Origin: Shewanella canadensis
GTDB taxonomy: Bacteria > Pseudomonadota > Gammaproteobacteria > Enterobacterales > Shewanellaceae
Direction of reading: 5' to 3'
NCBI RefSeq assembly: GCF_003966225.1
Contig: NZ_RXNU01000004.1
Span: 186,001 to 250,000, forward strand
DNA length: 64,000 nucleotides
Under the pieces are notes generated by a model that worked only from the letters and a program-made list of their open reading frames with translations, had not been told where the DNA came from and searched no databases. Position numbers and translations under genes: made by a program. Of the stretch, positions 34,136 through 41,700 are shown piece by piece; the stretch's first letter is position 1; each line of letters begins with the position of its first letter.

Positions 34136-34999
34136 TTACAGGCCGCCAAACTTGCCGTTGTTGTTCTTCCACTCTGAAATAGGCGCGATAGTTTCAATGA
34201 CATCCCAGTGTTCGGCAACTTTGCCATTTTCGATACGAAACAGGTCGTAAAATGAGGTCTCTGCACCGCCCAGTGTTCCCTCGCTGATACTCAACACGAA
34301 GTTACCTTGGCCGAGGACTTTATAGTTCTTGGTATAGATCATCTCTATCCCTTGTTGGGCCATGGCTTCGAGCGCCGCGCCCAGGCCCGACACACCATCA
34401 CCGATTTGAGGGTTATGTTGCAGGTAGTTGTCGCCATCGAAGAAGTTGGCCAGTTTATCGAACTCACCTTTTACCAGTATGGTATCGACAAAATCGGTTA
34501 CCAGAGCTTTGTTCTCTGCCGTTTTATCTAGGTCGGTTACCGTCGTTGAGCCATCTATCTGGCTATGGCCGCTCGGGTTGGGGAGCTCTGATGTAGCGAT
34601 GAGATTATCCCAGTGCTCGACAATGACGCCATCTTCGAAGCGGAACAGGTCGAACCCTATCTTGGGGCCGAAGAAGTTATAATCGGTATGAGTAAAAACG
34701 AACTCCTCATCTTCGAATGCGCGGATCACATCGACCCTGGCGCTGCCTTCGGGTAACGCCTGTAGTACGGCGCCAAATCCTGCCAGGCCATCTCCGACAG
34801 CGAGGTTATGTTGGGTGTATTCCAGAGGGTTGATATAGGAGATCGCCTGCTCATCGCCGGTTTCTATGCTGTTGAGTACCGCAACGGCCTTGTCTTTATT
34901 AGATAGCGTCATACTTTCCTCATTTGAGTTCGAATCATCGTTACACGCTGTCAGTGAAACTAACGCCACTACCAGTGCGCTCGCTATGGTCTTTTTCAT
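34136..34999 (-). CDS. Lipoprotein with two SnoaL-like (NTF2-fold) domains
   Basis: A 287-residue predicted lipoprotein (lipobox LTAC, Cys19, then NDDSNSNEE). It contains two tandem copies of a SnoaL-like NTF2-fold domain. Copy 1 has YINPLEYTQHNLAVGDGLAGFGAVLQAL and FDLFRFEDGVIVEHWDNL; copy 2 has FFDGDNYLQHNPQIGDGVSGLGAALEAM and YDLFRIENGKVAEHWDVIE. The repeats are clearly homologous, so an internal duplication occurred. Members act as isomerases, hydrolases or binding proteins; no catalytic activity can be assigned. It is monocistronic. Confidence 0.85.
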   Translation of the reverse strand: MKKTIASALVVALVSLTACNDDSNSNEESMTLSNKDKAVAVLNSIETGDEQAISYINPLEYTQHNLAVGDGLAGFGAVLQALPEGSARVDVIRAFEDEEFVFTHTDYNFFGPKIGFDLFRFEDGVIVEHWDNLIATSELPNPSGHSQIDGSTTVTDLDKTAENKALVTDFVDTILVKGEFDKLANFFDGDNYLQHNPQIGDGVSGLGAALEAMAQQGIEMIYTKNYKVLGQGNFVLSISEGTLGGAETSFYDLFRIENGKVAEHWDVIETIAPISEWKNNNGKFGGL

Positions 35000-35313
35000 T
35001 GTTTTCCCTCATCTCGATGTTTGTTTTTCTTGATGGGATAAGCTTAAACTTCTGCTTAAAATTACTGCAGGTTAATCGCGGCGAATAAATGGTGAATATC
35101 GAACCTTTGCGCTCAGATGTGATTCACAGCCTATATCATCCCCGAATTGCTGCTGAGTTTGTCTGCCTAACTTTTGGTGTTTTAACGCCTTTAGCCGTTA
35201 ATCGAACCGGGTGGTAAGGGGAGTTGTCTATCCAGCTTAATCTCGCATTCGTAATATGCTCGGGTATAATGAGCCCACAGGCCAATTCAGTTTTATTTAC
35301 CAATGTATTTACT
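35000..35313. other. Divergent promoter region of SnoaL-like and Crp-type genes
   Basis: A 314-bp region. A perfect TATAAT at 35265-35270 could serve as the -10 element of the Crp/Fnr-type gene; the -35 region is weak. No coding frame or hairpin of note was seen. Confidence 0.45.
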
Positions 35314-35985
35314 ATGCAGTTAAAACCACTATCGAAAGGTCGTTTTCATACGCTATGGCAGCAGGAACATGGCGAGGTCGAGCGGATCATGCTCGATTGC
35401 ATCAGTGAAACTAAAGTGGTGCCGGCTCATCAAAAACTGATGCAGCAGGGACAGAAGGTGAGCTCACTTATCTTAGTGAAACAGGGTCGTGTCTCTTTAG
35501 GGTACAGTGCCCGCAATGGTCGCAGCTTTCAGCTCGGCACCATGGATTGCGACTCACAGCTCTTTGGCGAGATGGAGTTTTTTAGTGACTACCTGTGTCA
35601 GCTCGACATTATTGCCGAAGAGGATGTCGAAGTTGAGGTGATTTGTGGCGAGAAACTGCAGCTGGCGTTAACGAACAAACCTATGTTTGCGCTTTTCTTT
35701 GCCAGTGCAATTGCTATCGATTATCAAGACACCATAGATATCCTGACTCGTCGTATGTTATATCCTATTGCCTATAACATCGCTTATGATCTGTATCATC
35801 AACATCTTAATGACCAACCCGTCGATGGCTTTACTAAGTGTTACCTGGAAGCTGAGCGTTTTGCGACAACCGATCGCGTGTATCGTCGCTCGGTAAAGAA
35901 ATTAGAAGAGTTGGGGCTGATCCAAAGGGATAAGGAGGGCATCGTTATCTGCGATTTCGAGGGACTCAAAGCCTATATCGAATAG
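35314..35985 (+). CDS. Crp/Fnr family transcriptional regulator
   Basis: A 223-residue regulator with a cyclic-nucleotide-binding-like beta barrel (HQKLMQQGQKVSSLILVKQGRVSLGYSARNGRSFQLGTM, then FGEMEFFSDYLCQLDIIAEEDVEVEVI). A C-terminal winged helix follows (LEAERFATTDRVYRRSVKKLEELGLIQRDKEGIVI). The cAMP-binding arginine pattern of true CRP and the N-terminal cysteine cluster of FNR are both absent, so it is a family member with another or no ligand. The ATG at 35314 was chosen because a TATAAT lies 44 bp upstream; an ATG at 35269 overlaps that element. Target genes are unknown. Confidence 0.82.
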   Translation: MQLKPLSKGRFHTLWQQEHGEVERIMLDCISETKVVPAHQKLMQQGQKVSSLILVKQGRVSLGYSARNGRSFQLGTMDCDSQLFGEMEFFSDYLCQLDIIAEEDVEVEVICGEKLQLALTNKPMFALFFASAIAIDYQDTIDILTRRMLYPIAYNIAYDLYHQHLNDQPVDGFTKCYLEAERFATTDRVYRRSVKKLEELGLIQRDKEGIVICDFEGLKAYIE

Positions 35986-36037
35986 CCTGCGTATCTGCTT
36001 ATTCTCTATTTCTATCAATATTAATGTAAAAATGAAA

Positions 36038-36071
36038 AGCCCTGCAAATTTTTGGTAAAACTTGCAGGGCT
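36038..36071 (-). terminator. Terminator of the small ORF at 36087-36230
   Basis: AGCCCTGCAA and TTGCAGGGCT form perfect 10-bp arms. On the minus strand the stem is followed by a T-rich tract (TTTTCATTTTT). It lies 16 bp after the stop of the 47-codon frame and also ends the Crp-type gene region. Confidence 0.75.
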
Positions 36072-36086
36072 CAGATCGTTTTCAGT

Positions 36087-36230
36087 TTAAGCAATCTTAG
36101 ATAAGGATAAGCTACGCTGTTTATCACTCTGTTGACTGGCGTTCATCATCAACAAACTCAGCCGCTTGGCACGTCTCATCCTTATTTTTCGCATTCTTGC
36201 CTTAACTCGAATCGTTCTCTTGTTTCGCAT
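36087..36230 (-). CDS. Predicted small basic protein (47 residues)
   Basis: A complete frame with ATG at 36230 and TAA at 36087, directly followed by a strong intrinsic terminator. The product is very basic: MRNKRTIRVKARMRKIRMRR, then AKRLSLLMMNASQQSDKQRS and a short tail. It contains no Asp until residue 36 and no aromatic residue. The terminator position fits a real transcription unit on this strand. The ribosome binding site is weak, so an alternative is a structured small RNA with a chance frame. No known family was recognised. Confidence 0.5.
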   Translation of the reverse strand: MRNKRTIRVKARMRKIRMRRAKRLSLLMMNASQQSDKQRSLSLSKIA

Positions 36231-36316
36231 GTCAGTACTTTACTCAACCAGTCATTGTTTAAGATTGCAGTTGCAGCAATTATACCTATTTAAATCGGTA
36301 TTTCATCATTAACAAG

Positions 36317-37498
36317 TTAAGCAGTCGCTAATCTGTTTTCTGCTGTTTTACGGCGAGAGATGATCAGCATACTTAAAATCATGGCGTAAATAACCGGGAT
36401 AGCATACATCACGGTCTGCAGGCCAATAATGGTTTCAAACATGGAGCTTATCGCCGGGCTGAACATGGCGCCCGCACTGCCGCTGATTAAAATAAAGGAG
36501 ACATTTTTACTGCTGGCCTGTTTCACAAATGAGACGCCGTAGGCGATAAAGGAGTTATAGAGCGCCGCACAGACAAAACCGTAGCCATAAGTGAGATATG
36601 ACATCCACTCAAGTTTATCTGTGGTGACGATCACACTGGTGATGATTAAGGCCAGAGCCATCATCCCCATCAGGAAGTTTTGAATTTTTACACGAGATAC
36701 AATTACAGTGGAGATCAGGGCGCCAACCAAGGCCGCCGACCAGTATTGTGTGATGATGTTGCCCGCTTCTTCAAAAGGAATATCGAACTTCTCTTTGACA
36801 AACATCGGAGCCCAGGTCAGGAAGGTATAGAGTGCCAACATGCCGAGGAACAGACCGAGACCGGCACTGATTATTGAGAAATTCCATTCAGATTTTTCCA
36901 CCTGATTCTTGCCGGACTCCTTATCTCCTTGATTTTCGCACAGGTCGAAATTCGTCATCAAGGCCATGATTGCCGTACCTAAAGCCACTAAACCTACGGC
37001 CAAATAACTGTAGCTCCATGACAGTGCATTGCTCAGGGCGTACGTGGTGATGAGCGGAAATACCACTCCGGCGACATTAAAGGTAGCATCCTGTACCACT
37101 AACATGGTGCTTTGGATCTTCTCTTTCCATACCGATACCACTATGGTGCCTGCGATACACAGACCCACACCGCCACACAGCCCGATAAGTGTCATGGCCA
37201 TCATGACAACACTCAAAGATGAGGCGAAGTGAAGCGCCGCGGCGCTCAGGGCGATAGTCAGGTAACTCATCAGGGTGATGCGCTTAACGCCTATCTTCTC
37301 AATCAAGAAGAAGGCCGCAACGGTACCCGCCAAGGCGCCGCCGTTGAGAAGGGAGAAAATTGAGGCGACTTCATTAACGTTAGCCGAAAATTTCTCGGCG
37401 ATAGGTTCAATCAACATTCCGAACTGGGTGGCAAAGCCTGCCATGATAAAGTTGGCGAGAAAGCTCAACAGAGTGAGAGATATTTTGTTTTTCATCAT
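36317..37498 (-). CDS. MFS transporter, TsgA-like
   Basis: A 393-residue, 12-helix major facilitator resembling TsgA. The helices are clear, with a central polar loop (DLCENQGDKESGKNQVEKSEWN, about 192-213) between helices 6 and 7. The motif FATQFGMLIEPIAEKF in helix 1 and SLLNGGALAGTVAAFFLIEKIGVKRI in loop 2-3 are visible. It lies 125 bp after deoD on the same strand, which suggests transport of a nucleoside or related compound; that assignment rests on context only. Confidence 0.82.
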   Translation of the reverse strand: MMKNKISLTLLSFLANFIMAGFATQFGMLIEPIAEKFSANVNEVASIFSLLNGGALAGTVAAFFLIEKIGVKRITLMSYLTIALSAAALHFASSLSVVMMAMTLIGLCGGVGLCIAGTIVVSVWKEKIQSTMLVVQDATFNVAGVVFPLITTYALSNALSWSYSYLAVGLVALGTAIMALMTNFDLCENQGDKESGKNQVEKSEWNFSIISAGLGLFLGMLALYTFLTWAPMFVKEKFDIPFEEAGNIITQYWSAALVGALISTVIVSRVKIQNFLMGMMALALIITSVIVTTDKLEWMSYLTYGYGFVCAALYNSFIAYGVSFVKQASSKNVSFILISGSAGAMFSPAISSMFETIIGLQTVMYAIPVIYAMILSMLIISRRKTAENRLATA

Positions 37499-37623
37499 CG
37501 TTCCTTAGTGTCTTTTATAAGGCTCGCAGTTGATCCATTATTTGTTTTTTTATTGGCGAGTCTTAAACTGCCATTAATGGTATCGATATACTGCGAGCGT
37601 GAACTGATAAGGCGTGCCTTGTA

Positions 37624-38328
37624 TTAGCTACATGCTGTCTCTAAAGCCAACTCAATCATTTGGTTAAATGACAGCTGACGCTCTTCGGCTGACGTCTCCT
37701 CCCCGGTTAGGCAGTGATCGGACACGGTTAGAATTGCTAAGGATTCGATACCCTGCTGGTGGGCTAAACCATAGAGACCCGCTACTTCCATATCGATGCC
37801 GAGTACCCCGAAACGCTCCAGTGCCGGGATCATATCCTCATCGGGATCGTAATACATATCGCCACTGAAGATGTTACCCACCTTGACGCTGATATGTTTT
37901 TCAACCGCTGAGCTATAGGCTTTATGCAGTAGGTCGAAGGTGGCCGAGGTGGCCATCTGGTAGCCGCTGCTGCGCTTTGCATTGGTGGGAGAGTCAGTGC
38001 CTGCTGCTTGAGCTAAGATCACATCATGTAGTTTTACATCTTGTTGCGTCGCGCCCAAGCTGCCGACACGTATGATACGTTTCACACCGAAATCATTGAT
38101 CAGCTCGTGAGCGTAAAGCACCATCGAGGGGATCCCCATACCGTGGCCCATGACGGAGATACGCTGGCTCTTGTAGAAACCGGTATAACCTAACATGTTA
38201 CGTATGTTGGTGATCTCTACGGCATCATCGAGGAACGTCTCGGCGATGTACTTGGCCCTTAATGGGTCGCCTGGCATGATGATGGTTTCGGCAAAGTCGC
38301 CCATCTGGCCGTTAATGTGTGCAGTCAT
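37624..38328 (-). CDS. deoD: Purine-nucleoside phosphorylase, DeoD type
   Basis: This enzyme phosphorolyses purine nucleosides to the base and ribose-1-phosphate in nucleoside salvage. The ATG at 38328 (MTAHINGQMGDFAETIIMPG) gives 234 residues, the hexameric DeoD length; the frame to 38358 is a spurious extension. Motifs are GDPLRAKYIAETFL, GMGIPSMVLYAHELI, IIRVGSLGATQ, VGNIFSGDMYYDPD, GVLGIDMEVAGLYGLA and ILTVSDHCLTGE with the catalytic Asp. A ribosome binding site (AGAGAG) precedes the start. A TsgA-like transporter gene follows. Confidence 0.96.
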   Translation of the reverse strand: MTAHINGQMGDFAETIIMPGDPLRAKYIAETFLDDAVEITNIRNMLGYTGFYKSQRISVMGHGMGIPSMVLYAHELINDFGVKRIIRVGSLGATQQDVKLHDVILAQAAGTDSPTNAKRSSGYQMATSATFDLLHKAYSSAVEKHISVKVGNIFSGDMYYDPDEDMIPALERFGVLGIDMEVAGLYGLAHQQGIESLAILTVSDHCLTGEETSAEERQLSFNQMIELALETACS

Positions 38329-38618
38329 CGAAATTCTCTCTCTTAGGTAATCAGGCATAAGTCATAAATTGACTCGATACTACGACCGACAGTGATAAGG
38401 CTATTAGGACAAAAGTCCGCAAGCAGAAATTAAATTGAGAATTTTGAACCGATACTAAACAGCAAACCGTGAACAGGACGCTTGGGAAATGACTTCTGAG
38501 AGACGCAGTTTCATTGAGTGAAAGCTGGAATTCTCCTACGGGAACAATTGACTCACATCTAGGTATTTTATCCCCGCGGTGTAAAATGGTACGAAGGGTT
38601 TCAGTGTAATGGTAAAAG

Positions 38619-39161
38619 ATGAAAAAGTTATATGATGGCAAGAGGGTTAAGAAACAGGCTCTTATAGGCTGGTTGATCGCCATGACGGGTATTCTTCTGC
38701 AGTTTGTACTGGAAAGCTTAGTGTGGGGAGAGAGTCGACCAGATATGGCGGCCTACATCGTTGGTGTCCCCTTTGCCATGGGCGGACTTATCTTTAGCCA
38801 TGCACTTTTCACCATTCTCACGGGGGAGGAGCGTCATCCGTTGGATCGCCAGGATGAAAACTTCGTCGATATCTATCAAGCCAATATGATCCGAATACGA
38901 AAGCATTTTAAGGTTTGTGCCGTCATTGCGGTGGTTGGTGTCGGCTTGCTGGTCCTGTTTTTTACCACTCACGTCCCTATTTTTGGGGCGGGATTTCCGG
39001 TGGTTATGCTCGGTATCTTCTATTACGTTTTTGGATTATATCGTTGGGGGCGGTGTCCGGCATGTCATCATGTGGCAATCGATAGCAGTGGTCGCTCCGT
39101 ACAGTTGAATTTGTGCCAATGTCCCCATTGTGGCGCCAAGCTTGGCAGTGCAAAGAGATAA
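38619..39161 (+). CDS. Hypothetical membrane protein with C-terminal zinc ribbon
   Basis: I do not recognise this 180-residue protein. Four hydrophobic segments are predicted (ALIGWLIAMTGILLQFVL, MAAYIVGVPFAMGGLIFSHAL, VCAVIAVVGVGLLVLFFTTHV, GFPVVMLGIFYYVFGLY). A cytosolic tail follows with a zinc ribbon: CPACHH then CQCPHC. The start MKKLYDGKRVKKQ at 38619 is used. It is divergent from deoD and has its own terminator. The ribbon suggests a regulatory or scaffold role at the inner membrane, which is inference. Confidence 0.7.
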   Translation: MKKLYDGKRVKKQALIGWLIAMTGILLQFVLESLVWGESRPDMAAYIVGVPFAMGGLIFSHALFTILTGEERHPLDRQDENFVDIYQANMIRIRKHFKVCAVIAVVGVGLLVLFFTTHVPIFGAGFPVVMLGIFYYVFGLYRWGRCPACHHVAIDSSGRSVQLNLCQCPHCGAKLGSAKR

Positions 39162-39185
39162 GCTTTTTGATCTGAATAATTAATA

Positions 39186-39212
39186 AAATGGCCTGCAGTT
39201 GCAGGCCATTTT
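39186..39212. terminator. Bidirectional terminator before the TonB receptor gene
   Basis: AAATGGCCTGCA, GT, TGCAGGCCATTTTT: a perfect stem with A and T flanks between two convergent genes. Confidence 0.85.
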
Positions 39213-39259
39213 TAGTTTATTAATCGAGATTATAGCGACTGTTTTACCTAGGCGTTAGG

Positions 39260-41362
39260 CTAGATCTTGTAGCTAAGACCGAACTTGAGTGTTCTCGGCT
39301 TGCCGACATTCACCTCACCATTCTCACCACCACCCAGATAGTCGGTATCGAAGAGGTTCTCGACCTTGAGTCTTAACTGCAGATCGTTCCCTGCAACGGG
39401 TAGCACGTAGCTGATCCCCGTATCGACGCTAGTGTAGCCCGATTTTTCGAAGCTGTTATCGGCATCACCGAAGCGCGCACCCTCGTAGAAGGCACCTAAG
39501 TTAAGTGCGGCGCGATCGGTGAGTGAGTACTTAGCCCAGATAGAGGCGGTCCACTCGGGGACATCTTCGGGGCGGTTGCCTTCAAACTCGTCATGAACTT
39601 CATACTCGGCATCGAGATACATGAGCGAAGTGATGAGTGACAGATCGTCGTTGAACTGGCCGATTGCGCCCAGCTCAAGGCCTCTGTGACGCTGCACGCC
39701 GCCTTGAGTGGTAATAGGGTTATCGGAAGTGCCTTGATTCACTATGATGTTGCTTCGTTTGATATCGAACAGCGCAGCGTTGAGACGCAGCTTACCCGAC
39801 AGCAGCTCCCACTTGGTGCCCAGCTCATACATCTCGCCCATGATGGGATCCAGCTCTTTACCAAAGTTAGCATCTTCATCGTCCAGTACACTCCCCTGTG
39901 GCTCGAAGCTCTCGCTGTAGTTGGCATAGATAGAGGCGTTGGCGACCGGATGGTAGATGATGCCCAGCTTAGGCAATACCGAGTTGTTGTCGGCATCGGT
40001 CTTTTCCTGCTTATCGTAACGCATACCGAGGAGCAGCTGCCACCGGTCGTTGAGGGTGACTAAGTCTTGGGCGAATACACCGTAATATTTGTAATCTTCG
40101 GTCTCAGATTTGCCATCGGCATAGTCGAGATCCGGTTGCGGCACTATGACGCCGGTGCCGATATTGCCCGAGTCCATCTTACCTTTGACTTTCAATGAAC
40201 TGTATTCGTGTTTGAGATAGTTACCGCCGAACAGTAGATCGTGTTGCATGCCACCGAGTTCGACACTGCCGACGATGTCGAAGTAGAATGCGTGCTGCTG
40301 CCAATCTTCGAGTTTGTTGTAAGGCTTGTTCTTGTAGCTGCCATCTTCGGGATCGTAGCTGCCTGTCTGGGGCTTGCTCTCCCAACGTTCGCGCTCGTTA
40401 TGCTGCTTGTTATAGCCAGCATCTATGTTCCAGTCGTCAGTTAACTGATAGCTGATGTCGGCGCCGTAGTTTTCGCTCTGGGCATCAATTTTAGTCCAGG
40501 GCATGTCCCAAATCATCTCATCACCGCCGATGACATCACCTTGGTCATCGATCAGAGAGCCGCTGTCCTGGCCTGCGACTTCATCGGATCTGTCATAGTG
40601 CAGCGACAGGGTAAGATCATCGCCGATGTCGAAGTCGGTCATCAGGCTGCCGACGAAGAAGTCACTCTCCTGCGCGCTGCCGTCTTGATATTCGCGCCAG
40701 TTCTTGTTGTCTTGCTTCTCTAAGATGGCGCGGTAACGGACAGTTTGCGCCTCGTTTAAGCTACCGCCGGTATCGATAGTGCCACGTACTGAACCATTAT
40801 CATCGCCCTTAAGGCCGAGTTCTAAAAATGAATCGTAAGTGGGTTTCTTGGTGACTAAATTAACTAATCCGCCCGGAGTCGATTGTCCGTAAAGCAGACT
40901 CGATGGACCTTTTAACACCTCGATACTATCGACCAGCGCCATAGGCAAACGGTACTTGGAGAAATGCTGGTGGCCATTCTTGAGTAGGTTAGTGCTCTCA
41001 TCCAGGCTAAAGCCACGCAGGCTAAACCTCTCTCTGTCCGTGGTCACGCGGCCAATCGATACACTGGCATCGTTTTTCAGTGCATCACCTAAGGTCAGAA
41101 TTAACTGGTCGTCCATCACTTCTGTCGGGATAACCGTCACCGATTGAGGCGTGTCTAACAGGGAGACATCGGAGCGCATCGCCGCATGGGCCTGATCGGT
41201 TTTATAGTGCTGTTGATAGCCTGTCACAGTAATGACTTCGATATCGGATTGAGCTGCAACTTGAGATGAGGCACCGTTTGTTCCGGCATCGACTGCAAAT
41301 GCAGGGTTAGCACTTAGAATACCTGCGATAGCGGTCGCAATTAATTTGACATTGGTTTTCAT
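39260..41362 (-). CDS. TonB-dependent siderophore receptor
   Basis: A 700-residue outer-membrane receptor. The signal peptide ends at about residue 23 (NPAFA). A TonB box lies early (DIEVITVTGYQQ), the plug domain contains LLDTPQSVTVIPTEVMDDQ and VLKGPSSLLYGQSTPGGLVNLVTK, and the barrel ends in the aromatic signature LKFGLSYKI. The layout matches the FhuA/FpvA-like siderophore receptors. It would import ferric siderophore using TonB energy; the ligand is unknown. A 19-bp palindrome about 120 bp upstream is a candidate regulatory site. No siderophore synthesis genes lie nearby. Confidence 0.92.
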   Translation of the reverse strand: MKTNVKLIATAIAGILSANPAFAVDAGTNGASSQVAAQSDIEVITVTGYQQHYKTDQAHAAMRSDVSLLDTPQSVTVIPTEVMDDQLILTLGDALKNDASVSIGRVTTDRERFSLRGFSLDESTNLLKNGHQHFSKYRLPMALVDSIEVLKGPSSLLYGQSTPGGLVNLVTKKPTYDSFLELGLKGDDNGSVRGTIDTGGSLNEAQTVRYRAILEKQDNKNWREYQDGSAQESDFFVGSLMTDFDIGDDLTLSLHYDRSDEVAGQDSGSLIDDQGDVIGGDEMIWDMPWTKIDAQSENYGADISYQLTDDWNIDAGYNKQHNERERWESKPQTGSYDPEDGSYKNKPYNKLEDWQQHAFYFDIVGSVELGGMQHDLLFGGNYLKHEYSSLKVKGKMDSGNIGTGVIVPQPDLDYADGKSETEDYKYYGVFAQDLVTLNDRWQLLLGMRYDKQEKTDADNNSVLPKLGIIYHPVANASIYANYSESFEPQGSVLDDEDANFGKELDPIMGEMYELGTKWELLSGKLRLNAALFDIKRSNIIVNQGTSDNPITTQGGVQRHRGLELGAIGQFNDDLSLITSLMYLDAEYEVHDEFEGNRPEDVPEWTASIWAKYSLTDRAALNLGAFYEGARFGDADNSFEKSGYTSVDTGISYVLPVAGNDLQLRLKVENLFDTDYLGGGENGEVNVGKPRTLKFGLSYKI

Positions 41363-41700
41363 TGTTTAAACCTAAATGGCTCAATGCGTGCTCTGCTTTT
41401 ACCTAAGCTTGAGAGATATTCCGTATCATCTGTAACGCGCAGTAATGAGGTGTTGTGAGAAAGAGAATGTGGCGGGGATGGTAATAGGAATCAATCCTAT
41501 TTGCAATTATCTGGGTGGCATAATTGTGTAAAGATCGATAGGAAATGCTTTTTTTACGCAAACAGTGACTCTGTTCACGGTTGAACTTTGTTCATAAAAA
41601 GCACTAAGTTAGTGTTTTTTATGGACAAGTTAAATGAGTATTTGTTCCGTGGCCCTTCTTGAACACTCCATAAAACAGTCCACAAAGCTATCCATAAAAG
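41363..41700. other. Region between siderophore receptor and heme-sensor HD-GYP gene
   Basis: A 338-bp region with no coding frame. It holds the 19-bp palindrome at 41483-41501 and a direct repeat, TCCATAAAA, near 41668 and 41690. It should contain the receptor promoter. Confidence 0.5.
41483..41501. promoter_or_regulatory. Palindrome upstream of the siderophore receptor
   Basis: AATAGGAATCAATCCTATT, perfect 7-bp arms around a 5-bp centre. It shares 9 of 19 positions with the Fur consensus, too few to call a Fur box, but its position fits an iron-responsive or other operator. Confidence 0.35.

Noticed and set aside
38351..38683. A 110-codon minus-strand frame upstream of deoD
   Set aside because: It overlaps the start of the zinc-ribbon membrane protein gene on the other strand and has no domain or plausible start.
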